DNA of 64,000 bases from Pontibacter cellulosilyticus. GTDB lineage: Bacteria; Bacteroidota; Bacteroidia; Cytophagales; Hymenobacteraceae. Of the stretch, positions 34,724 to 43,326 are shown one piece after another. The DNA is taken from positions 310,001 to 374,000 of the forward strand of contig NZ_JACRVF010000005.1 in the NCBI RefSeq assembly GCF_014306105.1, given 5' to 3'. The stretch's first letter is position 1, and the number at the start of each line of letters is the position of its first letter. The position numbers were made by a program, and so were the translations under genes. The notes beneath the pieces were generated by a model, which saw only the letters and a program-made list of their open reading frames with translations, did not search any database and was not told the origin of the DNA.

Positions 34724-35332
34724 ATGAAAGCTATACCAGCACTCCACTCTTTATAGTACCTAATCTTGCTAAAGTCTATAGTACTCTTGCTTTTGATAGC
34801 GAACTGCCGGGGCAACAGTGATAAGCTTAGGCTAGAAAGCTAGAATTTTGAGAAGGAAATAACTCAGGAACAGAACCTGGTGTTTACATTTAATAAAGAC
34901 CTAGTAGGCGACTCGCTGCTGAACTAATGGGATACCACAGCCTATCTGCAAATAAGGCCCTAGGTAGCCGGCAAGTATAAATGTACAGCGTCAAAAGAGT
35001 TGGTTTGTCTCCGGATAAGCCGTTTATCCCCGCCACAGATTTCAGGGTGGAGTTATGCGAGAACTTGCTTATACACTCTCCTGCTAAGTATAAAATACTG
35101 GCGGGCAAGGCATTACCTTTCATACGCCCTACTTAAAAGTACAACAGGCAAAAGGTTATTGGGTGGATAACGAAAACAAACCAAACAAACTTGAGGCAAG
35201 TTTGCTACTCGATTTTAATTACCCTGTGCTGTTTCAGGAGTTGCAGAAGCATTTACAAGTTTATGCCGGTAACAAAGAACTACCTATAAAACTAACCAGC
35301 GGCAACCGCGACAACATCACCATCTACTAACA
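34724..35332 (+). pseudogene. Decayed N-terminal fragment of an alpha-2-macroglobulin family lipoprotein
   Basis: Reading from the ATG at 34724, one frame gives a hydrophobic leader (LILLKSIVLLLLIANC) and then QEQNLVFTFNKDLVGDSLLN and WDTTAYLQIRP. This run is broken by four in-frame stop codons. A frameshift then leads to LSPDKPFIPATDF and NLLIHSPAKYKI in another frame. A further shift gives TPYLKVQQAKGYWV and DFNYPVLFQELQKHLQVY, ending at 35332. The order and motifs resemble the first about 200 residues of Bacteroidota alpha-2-macroglobulin (bacterial protease-trap) proteins. The remaining roughly 1,600 residues are absent. The identification is by eye. Confidence 0.7.
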
Positions 35333-35364
35333 GTAACCTAAGTGAGCTAATTAAGTGTAAAACT

Positions 35365-36702
35365 TTACTCCAGAAGCACTGGCTTTAACACTTTACTAAA
35401 CTGAACTGTCACTTTTGTGCCGCTGTCTGTATCCACTTCCATGTCACCATCCAGTTGTTTTAAGAGTGAACTGATCAGGTCCAGGCCAAATGTCTTCTTT
35501 TTGCCATCGTTTTGCATGCCTGGGCCATTGTCGCTGATCTGTAACAGGAACTTATCCTCCGCAGCTGCTAGCTTAATGTGGAGTAGTGGCTCATCCACAT
35601 CCGCGTAAGCATACTTAAAAGCATTTGTTATCAACTCGTTGCAGATAAGCCCCACAGGTATGGCAGCTTCCACGTTCATCCAGATAGGTTCTACGTCATA
35701 CTCCAACATATCCTCATCAAATTCATTGCTATAGGTAAACATGATGGTCTCCGTTAGGTCTTTGATGTAATCGGGCATGTAAATCTCCGTGGCATTATCA
35801 TTCTGGTACAGCCGCTGGTGTATGAGAATCATGGAAAGCAACCTGTTTTTGCCTTCAAGCAGGGCCCTTCTGGCATTGTCGTCGGATATGGCATAAGCCT
35901 GCAGGTTTAGCAGGCTACTTACCACCTGCAGGTTGTTTTTTACCCGGTGGTTGAGTTCGCGCAACAGTATGTTTATGTGCTCGTTGCGCTCGTTGGCTAC
36001 TTTAACAGAAGCTTCCAGCTCATGGGTTTTCTCCTCCAAGCGCTTTTGCTGGCTCAGTATCTGCTCGTTTAGAGCCAGCAGCTGGTTATTCTGCTCCACC
36101 ACCTTTTGCCGCTCTAAATAATAGCTCTTCCGGAATGTAACAATGACTATGGTCGTGTAAAACATCGAATACAGCATGGTTACGCCATAGTCTATCATTC
36201 TCTCTTCTTTAGAGTCGTAGGGCAACACCCAACCCGGATTGTAGAACTCCAACACCAGCAGCAAGAGCAGATCTGTGTACATGATGCCAAACACCCAATA
36301 CTGGTACCTTGGCGGCACCATCAGCAGGAAAATGTTCAGCAACATGATAATGAGGTAAAACAGGTTACCATCTATGCCACCGTTGTAAAAGTGCATGACA
36401 CTGAGCAAGCCCAGCGAGGCAAACACATAGCAGAAAATCAGGCTAACAGAAAATACTTTCCTGATACGGGAAGCAAAGTACAAACCAGCAGAAATAACGG
36501 CTCCGGCTAAACTTAGCCAGACAGTTGCCAGAGGCAAACCTATCAGGTAATTGGCTATAGCCCCTACAATGGCAAATGTAGTTATAAAGAAACTGGAGAT
36601 GTTAAAGATGCGGTGCTCCAGCCGGAAGATCTGGCTATCACCGGTAATAACCCGGACATACTTTTTAACTTGCTGCATACCTATGCCTAGGCTTTTATCC
36701 AT
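35365..36702 (-). CDS. Sensor histidine kinase (HisKA_2 type)
   Basis: A 445-residue membrane kinase. Six hydrophobic helices (about residues 36-190) form a membrane sensor without a large periplasmic domain. A coiled coil follows (197-240). The HisKA_2 box contains His252 in LRELNHRVKNNLQVVSSLL, then the ATPase domain has N-box NELITNAFKYAY, DNGPGM and GLDLISSLLKQL. HisKA_2 kinases are related to HWE kinases. It is the second gene of a pair with the LuxR-type regulator, overlapping it by 16 bp. The stimulus is unknown. Confidence 0.92.
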   Translation of the reverse strand: MDKSLGIGMQQVKKYVRVITGDSQIFRLEHRIFNISSFFITTFAIVGAIANYLIGLPLATVWLSLAGAVISAGLYFASRIRKVFSVSLIFCYVFASLGLLSVMHFYNGGIDGNLFYLIIMLLNIFLLMVPPRYQYWVFGIMYTDLLLLLVLEFYNPGWVLPYDSKEERMIDYGVTMLYSMFYTTIVIVTFRKSYYLERQKVVEQNNQLLALNEQILSQQKRLEEKTHELEASVKVANERNEHINILLRELNHRVKNNLQVVSSLLNLQAYAISDDNARRALLEGKNRLLSMILIHQRLYQNDNATEIYMPDYIKDLTETIMFTYSNEFDEDMLEYDVEPIWMNVEAAIPVGLICNELITNAFKYAYADVDEPLLHIKLAAAEDKFLLQISDNGPGMQNDGKKKTFGLDLISSLLKQLDGDMEVDTDSGTKVTVQFSKVLKPVLLE

Positions 36703-37277
36703 TTTAGTTTAACAGCCATAGCAATAAGCTCTGAGCTTGTTTTCAGCTCGAATTTACGGAGCAGGTTTCGGCGGTGTGTTCTTACCGTATTCTCACTGAT
36801 AAATAACTTCTCAGCTATTTCGCGGCTCTTGTAACCTGCCGCCATACAGCGCACAATGTCCATTTCACGGTCCGATGGCCGCTGGTCCTTTCCGTTAGCG
36901 GATACATCTGCCTGTGCACGTAGCGCCATTTTAACAGCTACCAAAAGCTGCCGCTCTGTGAAAGGTTTCAGCACATAGGCTACCGGCTCCGTAGAAAGCG
37001 CATCGTCGAGTGTCTGTTGCCCAGAGTAGGCGGTTAAGTAAATGACCGGGATAGGCTCTATCTTTTGCAGCTCTTTTACAATCAAGTGGCCCTCATAAGA
37101 TCCAAATAAATTCAGGTCGCTGATGATTAGGCTTACAGAGGTTGTCTGGCAAAAATCAATGGCATCGGCCCGGTTATTTGTGATGGCAACATCTTCATAC
37201 CCCGCTGCACGCAGCACAGATGAAATATGTTCGGCAACAAGCTGTTCGTCCTCAATTATTAAGATGTTTTGTTTCAT
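36687..37277 (-). CDS. LuxR-type response regulator
   Basis: A 196-residue regulator with an N-terminal receiver (NILIIEDEQL, phosphoacceptor Asp54 in LIISDLN, Lys in VLKPF). A C-terminal LuxR helix-turn-helix follows (REMDIVRCMAAGYKSREIAEKLF, then SENTVRTHRRNLLRKF). The ATG at 37277 is preferred over one five codons upstream. It overlaps the kinase start by 16 bp, so the two are translationally coupled and most likely cognate partners. Confidence 0.92.
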   Translation of the reverse strand: MKQNILIIEDEQLVAEHISSVLRAAGYEDVAITNNRADAIDFCQTTSVSLIISDLNLFGSYEGHLIVKELQKIEPIPVIYLTAYSGQQTLDDALSTEPVAYVLKPFTERQLLVAVKMALRAQADVSANGKDQRPSDREMDIVRCMAAGYKSREIAEKLFISENTVRTHRRNLLRKFELKTSSELIAMAVKLKWIKA

Positions 37278-37604
37278 AACTTTTAAGGGCAAAGAGATAT
37301 GAGATGGTTAGTAATAACAGGAGGAGCCACAAAAGCACACTTCCACCTAAACATCGTACAATATAGATATTCAGCTTATACTATAGAAATATTATCTATA
37401 CTTTATTTTATACAGCTAAATCCGGAGCACTTGGGCGAACTGAGACAGAGGTATAGCTGAACTATAGCATAAAATCCATTTAAACCGGGTAGTGCCAGAA
37501 TTTCAGCCGCGGTGTACCTGCAAAAAAAATCACTCATACTACCAAGAGCAGCATGAGTGATCGTATAAGTATAAATTTAAAGGAAGCAGTTACATAAAAT
37601 CAGG
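37278..37604. other. Upstream region of the two-component operon plus RDD terminator
   Basis: The 327 bp gap holds no coding frame. Its right side carries the terminator of the RDD gene. A near minus-7 match on the minus strand lies close to the regulator start (CAAAGAGA on the plus strand). Confidence 0.45.
37522..37561 (-). terminator. Rho-independent terminator of the RDD gene
   Basis: On the minus strand ATCACTCAT and ATGAGTGAT form a 9 bp stem followed by a run of eight T residues. Confidence 0.85.
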
Positions 37605-38339
37605 CTACTGCACTTCTATCTCTCCGTGTGTATAGTGCTGGTAATCTTTAACTATCGTTTTCAGGAAGTCCCAGTCAGACATGTCGGTTTGGATGCCGGT
37701 GATTTCTTTTACGCGCAGAGCAACTTTCTCGAGCAGTTCATAGTTCTGGTGCTCCTGCGCCTTAGAAACCAATTTACGAACCTGTGCCAGGTCCTGGTCG
37801 CTGAGCAAGTTAACCTCCGGGAACACAATCTTATAGTCCTCCTCTATTTGCATTAGTTCTGGTGCTCTTCTTTTTACGGCTCGGGTGCGGATAACACAGG
37901 TACCGGCCGCCATATCGCCGAGGCGCTGGCCTTTTCCGCTTGCGGCTACCGCTACCACAGCTACTATTCCACTCGAAATACCCATATCTACCAACCTAAA
38001 AATCCAACGAAGCAGGTAATCGCCAACGGTTGGAGAATTGCCATTCAATTTAATTACTTTAATGTCGCGGGCTCTTTTGCCTATACTTTGTCCGTTTAAA
38101 AATATCTCGCAAAGCAAGTGGTAGAAAAGTAGGGGCAGGTATACTAATACCATCAACACTACTAAGCCTGCACCGCCATCCTGCATCCAGTTTCCAAACG
38201 CAAATACCATTACGATGGCCAAGGCCCATACCATCATCACTACCCCGTCAATAATGGTTGCCAGAATCCTGTCGCCTACACTTGCCAGCGGGTACTCTAC
38301 TTCTACGTTCTGTGTTGTCTGTATTTTTACTGTATTCAT
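37605..38339 (-). CDS. RDD family membrane protein
   Basis: A 244-residue protein whose first 150 residues form the RDD domain: VGDRILATIIDGVV with the Arg-Asp pair, NGQSIGKRARDIKVIKLNG, RLVDMGISS, and GQRLGDMAAGTCVI. It has about four membrane helices. A soluble C-terminal tail of about 80 residues follows. RDD proteins are thought to aid ion or small-solute transport. Here the gene is divergent from the SpoIIM-MoxR cluster, a common association. Confidence 0.88.
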   Translation of the reverse strand: MNTVKIQTTQNVEVEYPLASVGDRILATIIDGVVMMVWALAIVMVFAFGNWMQDGGAGLVVLMVLVYLPLLFYHLLCEIFLNGQSIGKRARDIKVIKLNGNSPTVGDYLLRWIFRLVDMGISSGIVAVVAVAASGKGQRLGDMAAGTCVIRTRAVKRRAPELMQIEEDYKIVFPEVNLLSDQDLAQVRKLVSKAQEHQNYELLEKVALRVKEITGIQTDMSDWDFLKTIVKDYQHYTHGEIEVQ

Positions 38340-38383
38340 CTGAGAAAAAAGTTTGCTTTCTTTTATTTACATCCCAAGATATA

Positions 38384-38391
38384 TATATTTG
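38384..38391 (+). promoter_or_regulatory. Minus-7 promoter element for the SpoIIM-MoxR cluster
   Basis: TATATTTG is an exact TAnnTTTG match predicting a start near 38395, 23 bases before the GTG at 38418. The promoter lies between the divergent RDD and SpoIIM genes. Confidence 0.55.
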
Positions 38392-38417
38392 GTATATAAC
38401 ACAACACACACCGTACC

Positions 38418-39371
38418 GTGCGCGAGGCAGTCTTTATCCGAAAAAACAAACTTAAGTGGAAATCCTACGAATCACAGGCCGGCACCAGCCCTGATGCGCT
38501 GGCCGACAGGTTTATAGAGTTGACAGATGACCTGGCCTATGCCCGCACGTTCTACCCCGAATCGGAAACTACCGGTTACCTGAACAGCCTTGCCGGCAAA
38601 ACGCACCAGGCCATTTACCGAAACAAAAAAGTAAAGCAAAACAGGTTTTATACTTTCTGGAAGTATGAACTGCCTTACCTGATGCGCCAGCACCACCGCC
38701 AACTGTTTTATGCCTTTGTGGTTTTTGCCGTGGCCTTTGGCTTGGGCGCTCTGTCTGCCGCCCTCGACGATACGTTTGTAAGACTTATACTTGGCGACAG
38801 CTACGTAAACCAAACGCTGCAGAACATCCGCAACGGCGACCCGATGGCTGTGTACAAAAGCCAGGGCGAGGCCGAGATGTTCCTCATGATTACTATAAAT
38901 AACGTTAAGGTTTCTTTCATGGCCTTTGCGCTGGGGGTGTTTTTCTCGCTTGGCACTTTCTGGGTGTTGTTCAGCAATGGCATCATGGTGGGGGCTTTCC
39001 AGTTCTTTTTTTACAAGCAAGGGCTGTTGCTAACTTCTGTGCTTACTATCTGGATACACGGCACGCTGGAGATATCGGCTATTGTACTGGCTGGAACCGC
39101 CGGTTTTGTGATGGGCAATAGCCTGCTTTTCCCAAAAACGTATTCGCGCTTGCACTCCTTTAAACAAGGGGCCAGAAGAGGGCTTAAAATTGTGGTGGGG
39201 CTCGTGCCTATCTTTATCACCGCAGGTTTTTTAGAAGGATTTGTTACGCGGCACACCGAAATGCCAATGACGCTCAGCCTGTTCATTATACTTTCGTCGG
39301 CAGCTTTCATTATCTATTACTTTATACTTTACCCACGCTTACTGCACAATCGCCATGTACCAAACGAGTAA
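38418..39371 (+). CDS. SpoIIM family membrane protein (stage II sporulation protein M-like)
   Basis: A 317-residue protein with a cytosolic N-terminal 90 residues and about five membrane helices. The SpoIIM-type centre is TINNVKVSFMAFALGVFFSLGT, given in part, then GTLEISAIVLAGTAGFVMG. The start is GTG. In sporulating Firmicutes SpoIIM helps peptidoglycan degradation. In non-sporulating Bacteroidota this family sits in MoxR clusters and its role is unknown. It is first in the cluster and overlaps the next gene by 17 bp. Confidence 0.85.
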   Translation: MREAVFIRKNKLKWKSYESQAGTSPDALADRFIELTDDLAYARTFYPESETTGYLNSLAGKTHQAIYRNKKVKQNRFYTFWKYELPYLMRQHHRQLFYAFVVFAVAFGLGALSAALDDTFVRLILGDSYVNQTLQNIRNGDPMAVYKSQGEAEMFLMITINNVKVSFMAFALGVFFSLGTFWVLFSNGIMVGAFQFFFYKQGLLLTSVLTIWIHGTLEISAIVLAGTAGFVMGNSLLFPKTYSRLHSFKQGARRGLKIVVGLVPIFITAGFLEGFVTRHTEMPMTLSLFIILSSAAFIIYYFILYPRLLHNRHVPNE

Positions 39372-40245
39372 AAAAATCAACCTGCGCGAAGAACGCGACT
39401 TCGGAGAGAAGCTTAACGCTACGTTCCATTTTATTAAATCCAATTTTAAGCCGCTCTTCAGGGTGCTGCTGCTTTATGTAACACCAATTGCACTGGTGGC
39501 AGGCATTTTTTCTGGTTTATACCAGGCACGTCTTTTCCAGAGCATTACAGGCACCGGCGACTACAACACTTTTGGCGAGTATACATTCTTTAACCAGATC
39601 ACCTCCCTTAACTACCTGGTTATGCTGTTCTTCACGGTGCTGGGCTACATTTTTGTGTCGCTTACGGTGTATAGTTTTATGGTGGTGTACATGGATGAGG
39701 ACGAAGAAGTAACGCCTCCTGCCGTTTGGCAGCACATTAAAGCCAACCTACTACAAGGCATATATGCCGGCACCTTGATTGGTGTGGTTTGTTTCTTTAG
39801 CTTCTTTTTATTGGGCTTGGGTATTTATCTGGCAGTGGTGTTCTCCCTGTTCTTTGTTGTGATGGTGCGCGAAGAGTTAGGGGTGATAGACAGCCTGGAA
39901 CGTTGTTTTTACCTGATCAAGCGTAACTGGTGGGCCACCTTCGGCTTTATACTTATCGTGGCCTTTATACAAGGCATGATCGGTTACCTGGCTGCTTTGC
40001 CAGTAGGCATTATTACAGTTTTGCGTGTTCTGGAGGTGCCTGGTATGGATAGCGATATACTGCTTGTATTCGGCAACACACTATCATCAGTGCTCAACAT
40101 TTACATTTCAACCATTACAGTTGTTGCTGTGGGATTTCAGTACTTTAACCTGGTCGAGAAAAAAGACGGGGTTGGCCTGATGGCGCAGGTGGGCCAGATT
40201 GGCAACCGCAACAGCCATACATTTAGCAATGAGGGTGAGTTTTAG
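39355..40245 (+). CDS. Integral membrane protein of the MoxR cluster, unknown function
   Basis: A 296-residue protein with six hydrophobic segments. Motifs include FHFIKSNFKPLFRVLLLYV near the N-terminus and RCFYLIKRNWWATFGFILIV in the C-terminal half, resembling membrane domains of the glycerophosphodiesterase-associated type. No catalytic residues are visible. It overlaps both its neighbours by 17 bp, so it is surely co-translated with them. Confidence 0.72.
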   Translation: MYQTSKKINLREERDFGEKLNATFHFIKSNFKPLFRVLLLYVTPIALVAGIFSGLYQARLFQSITGTGDYNTFGEYTFFNQITSLNYLVMLFFTVLGYIFVSLTVYSFMVVYMDEDEEVTPPAVWQHIKANLLQGIYAGTLIGVVCFFSFFLLGLGIYLAVVFSLFFVVMVREELGVIDSLERCFYLIKRNWWATFGFILIVAFIQGMIGYLAALPVGIITVLRVLEVPGMDSDILLVFGNTLSSVLNIYISTITVVAVGFQYFNLVEKKDGVGLMAQVGQIGNRNSHTFSNEGEF

Positions 40246-40966
40246 GCATCTTTTCTTAACCATACTTATACTTTGCCTGCCGTTTGGTGTTGGCCAGGTT
40301 GCCTGTGCCCAAACCCCTGATAGTATTCCGGAGGCCACCTCTCCCATAAACGTGCGGCCATTTGAGCAGGAAAAGCTAAAGCAACTGCAGGCCAGCAAAG
40401 AGTTTGAATACTTTGAAGAAGTAAAGCCAGACGAAACGTTTCTGGAGAGGCTCTGGCGAAAGTTTAAGCAATGGCTACGTGATGTGATCTTCAATGGTCA
40501 GTCAAGCACTTTGTGGGAATACCTGATCTACGCAGTTCTGGCAGGTGCCATTTTACTAGTGATCATCAAAATACAGGGTATTGATATCGGCAGCCTGTTG
40601 GGCAAAAAAGCAGTGGCCAGCGAAATGCCTTACGAGGTGTATGAGGAGAACATTCATGAGATGGATATCAACGGGCTGATAGAAGAAGCTATCCAGCAAC
40701 GTGATTTTCGTAAAGCCATACGCCTGCACTACCTGCAAAGCCTTAAAAACCTGACCAACCACGGTTTTATACTTTGGAAGCCGGGTAAGACTAACCGCAG
40801 TTACATTAACGAGATAAAAGCCACAGACCTGCGCCATGAGTTTGAGCAACTTACCAGCATGTTCGAGTATGTGTGGTACGGTGGTGCCGCCCTCGGCGAC
40901 GAGCTTTTTACTTCTGCAAGGGCAGAGTTTATACTTTTCGATAAACAATTAAACCAGTACGCATGA
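40229..40966 (+). CDS. DUF4129 domain protein
   Basis: A 245-residue membrane protein with a signal peptide (LFLTILILCLPFGVGQVACAQ). A periplasmic stretch precedes one membrane helix (LIYAVLAGAILLVIIKI). The C-terminal DUF4129 domain has AIQQRDFRKAIRLHYLQSLKNL, WKPGKTNRSYINEI and FEYVWYGG. The ATG at 40229 is chosen over a TTG at 40199 because it places the signal peptide first and gives the 17 bp overlap common in this cluster. DUF4129 domains accompany MoxR/DUF58 modules or transglutaminases. Confidence 0.85.
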   Translation: MRVSFRHLFLTILILCLPFGVGQVACAQTPDSIPEATSPINVRPFEQEKLKQLQASKEFEYFEEVKPDETFLERLWRKFKQWLRDVIFNGQSSTLWEYLIYAVLAGAILLVIIKIQGIDIGSLLGKKAVASEMPYEVYEENIHEMDINGLIEEAIQQRDFRKAIRLHYLQSLKNLTNHGFILWKPGKTNRSYINEIKATDLRHEFEQLTSMFEYVWYGGAALGDELFTSARAEFILFDKQLNQYA

Positions 40967-42150
40967 AAGGCTACCGTAGCTATATTGCCCTGATCGTGGT
41001 GCTTTTCGGTGCCTTGGTGCTGCTGGAGTATTTACGCCCTAAGCCCGTAGACTGGACGCATTCATACTCCAGGGTAGACAAGATTCCTTTTGGCACCTAC
41101 GCCCTGTACGAACTAATGCCAGGCATATTTCCGGGCAAGCCAGTACAGGAAGTGCGGGAGCCTATCTACAACCTGCTACAGAGCGACAAGATCAACGGCA
41201 ACTACGTATTCATCAACAGTTATTTTGAAGCCGATAGCGTAGACACCAATGCGTTGCTGGACTTCGTGGACAGAGGCAACCAAGTTTTTATTGCTGCAGA
41301 AGGTTTCTCCGTTTTTCTGGCAGATACCCTACAGTTTGAAACTGAGGATTTAGGCAGCACCTCCCCCGACTCTACAAGCATTTACTTTACCAGCCAGCCC
41401 AAGCGCAAAGTTTATACTTACCCTAAAAACATAGAGCCAACTTACCTGCTGGCAAATAAAAAAGCTGGCCACGTAGTGTTAGGTCGCAACAGAGCAGGAT
41501 ACATCAACTTTATAAAAGTGCCCTTTGGCAAAGGCTGGTTTTACATTAATACTGCACCGCTGGCCTTTACCAATTATCAACTCATCACTTTAAAGCAGAG
41601 TGAGTATGCTGCTACGGCTCTGTCGCATTTGCCGGTGCAACCTGTTTACTGGGACGAATACCAAAAGGTAGGCCGCGTAGAAGACCAGTCGGTGTTTCGG
41701 GTACTGATGCGGCACGAGCCACTTACATGGGCCTACTATGTAGCGCTGGCAAGTATGATTCTGTTCCTGCTGTTTAAGAGCAAGCGTACGCAGCGCGTTA
41801 TTCCGGTAATCGAACCGCCGCGCAACACCACCCTCGACTTTGTGAAGGCGATCAGCAGTTTATACTTTAACAACGGCGACCATAAGAACATAGCTGAGAA
41901 AAAGATAGCCTATTTTATGGAGCACCTGCGTCTGCACCATCACATTACCACCAACACCTGGAACGAGGAACTGCAAGAAAAAATAGTTGCGAAAACAGGA
42001 GCCGACGAAGCCCTCATAGCTAACATTTTCAACCTGGTAAACAGCATCTGGCAGAGCAACAGCATTGGGGCGCAAACCCTTATAATGCTCAATAATTATT
42101 TAGAAGATTTTTACAGACAAACGGCCATTAAGCCAAAGGCCCACGCATAA
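40963..42150 (+). CDS. DUF4350 domain protein
   Basis: A 395-residue protein anchored by an N-terminal helix (YIALIVVLFGALVLLEYL). An extracytoplasmic DUF4350 domain follows (VDKIPFGTYALYELMPGIF, LLDFVDRGNQVFIAAEGF, GRNRAGYINF). A second helix lies near residue 265 (YVALASMILFLLF), with a cytosolic tail. It starts within the DUF4129 stop codon (ATGA overlap). The domain recalls ABC-type gliding or GldG-like folds, but no role is known. Confidence 0.83.
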   Translation: MKGYRSYIALIVVLFGALVLLEYLRPKPVDWTHSYSRVDKIPFGTYALYELMPGIFPGKPVQEVREPIYNLLQSDKINGNYVFINSYFEADSVDTNALLDFVDRGNQVFIAAEGFSVFLADTLQFETEDLGSTSPDSTSIYFTSQPKRKVYTYPKNIEPTYLLANKKAGHVVLGRNRAGYINFIKVPFGKGWFYINTAPLAFTNYQLITLKQSEYAATALSHLPVQPVYWDEYQKVGRVEDQSVFRVLMRHEPLTWAYYVALASMILFLLFKSKRTQRVIPVIEPPRNTTLDFVKAISSLYFNNGDHKNIAEKKIAYFMEHLRLHHHITTNTWNEELQEKIVAKTGADEALIANIFNLVNSIWQSNSIGAQTLIMLNNYLEDFYRQTAIKPKAHA

Positions 42151-42152
42151 GT

Positions 42153-43145
42153 ATGGAAGAAGAAGTATTAATAACCGCACAAGAAAACAAAACGGATTAC
42201 AGCGCCCTGCGCGAAGCAACTAATCGAATAAAAGCAGAGCTGCGCCAGGTAATTGTTGGCCAGGAAAGCCTGATAGAATTGCTGTTGGTAGCCATGTTGT
42301 CGGAAGGCCACGTGCTGATAGAAGGTGTACCAGGCATTGCCAAAACGTTAACAGCCAAGCTGCTTGCCCGCACTGTGCAGGTGGATTTTAGCCGCATTCA
42401 GTTTACGCCGGATCTTATGCCCTCTGATGTGTTGGGAACCTCTGTTTTCCACCCGGGCACTGCCTCTTTCGATTACAAGCGTGGTCCTATTTTCTCAAAT
42501 ATTGTGTTGATAGATGAGATAAACCGTGCCCCAGCCAAAACGCAGGCCTCTTTATTTGAGGTGATGGAAGAGCAGCACGTGACACACGATGGAAAGGTTT
42601 ATACGTTAGCTTCTCCGTTTACTGTACTGGCCACCCAAAACCCGATTGAGCAGGAAGGCACCTACCGTCTGCCAGAAGCACAACTGGACCGTTTCATGTT
42701 CAAAATTCTGGTAGAGTACCCAAGCCTAGAGGAAGAGATTGCTATACTTGAGCTACAGCACAAAGGCGAAAAGCTAAAGCGCGACCTTGATTGTGTAAAG
42801 CCTGTGCTTTCTGCCGAGGAACTGGTGTCGCTGCGTGAGGCGGTGCAACATGTGCACCTGGACAAAAAGCTGCTGGAGTACATTGCCCAGATCGTTGGCG
42901 AAACACGCTCCAATAAATCGTTATACTTAGGAGCCTCACCGCGTGCCTCCATTGCTTTGCTTAACAGCGCCAAAGCCCTTGCCGCCCTGCGTGGCCGTGG
43001 CTTCGTTACCCCGGAAGATGTGCAGGAACTGGCCCCGGTAGTACTACGCCACCGCGTGCTGCTGACTCCGGAACGCGAAATGGAAGGCCTTATACCAGAC
43101 GACGTGATCAAGCAGATCATTCAGAAAATCGAGGTGCCGAGATAA
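42153..43145 (+). CDS. MoxR family AAA+ ATPase
   Basis: A 330-residue AAA+ ATPase that probably acts as a chaperone for the neighbouring membrane or DUF58 proteins. Walker A is GVPGIAKT (58-65), Walker B is VLIDEINRA, sensor 1 is TVLATQNPIEQEGTY, and the arginine finger region is LPEAQLDRFMF. Its C-terminal lid has SPRASIALLNSAKALA typical of MoxR. It follows DUF4350 by 2 bp. A family B repeat separates it from DUF58. Confidence 0.95.
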   Translation: MEEEVLITAQENKTDYSALREATNRIKAELRQVIVGQESLIELLLVAMLSEGHVLIEGVPGIAKTLTAKLLARTVQVDFSRIQFTPDLMPSDVLGTSVFHPGTASFDYKRGPIFSNIVLIDEINRAPAKTQASLFEVMEEQHVTHDGKVYTLASPFTVLATQNPIEQEGTYRLPEAQLDRFMFKILVEYPSLEEEIAILELQHKGEKLKRDLDCVKPVLSAEELVSLREAVQHVHLDKKLLEYIAQIVGETRSNKSLYLGASPRASIALLNSAKALAALRGRGFVTPEDVQELAPVVLRHRVLLTPEREMEGLIPDDVIKQIIQKIEVPR

Positions 43146-43152
43146 CGTAGTT

Positions 43153-43250
43153 CATTCCCCTACCCCCTTCAAAGGGGACCTTCACTAGTGTAAGTATGCA
43201 ATCTTTACATTTGCTGAAAAAGTCCCCCATTGAAGGGGGTAGGGGGATGA
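43153..43250. repeat. Paired inverted repeat, family B, inside the MoxR cluster
   Basis: The left arm has TTCATTCCCCTACCCCCTTC and then AAAGGGGACC. The right arm (43221-43250) has AGTCCCCCATTGAAGGGGG then TAGGGGGATG. They face each other around about 40 bp. A long RNA hairpin between moxR and DUF58 is expected. Confidence 0.8.
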
Positions 43251-43326
43251 CAAACGGCTGCTAAGCTCAAAGATGATGCAACGATAGAAGCCTTCAATTA
43301 ATGAAACTTAAACTTACAAATTCCTA

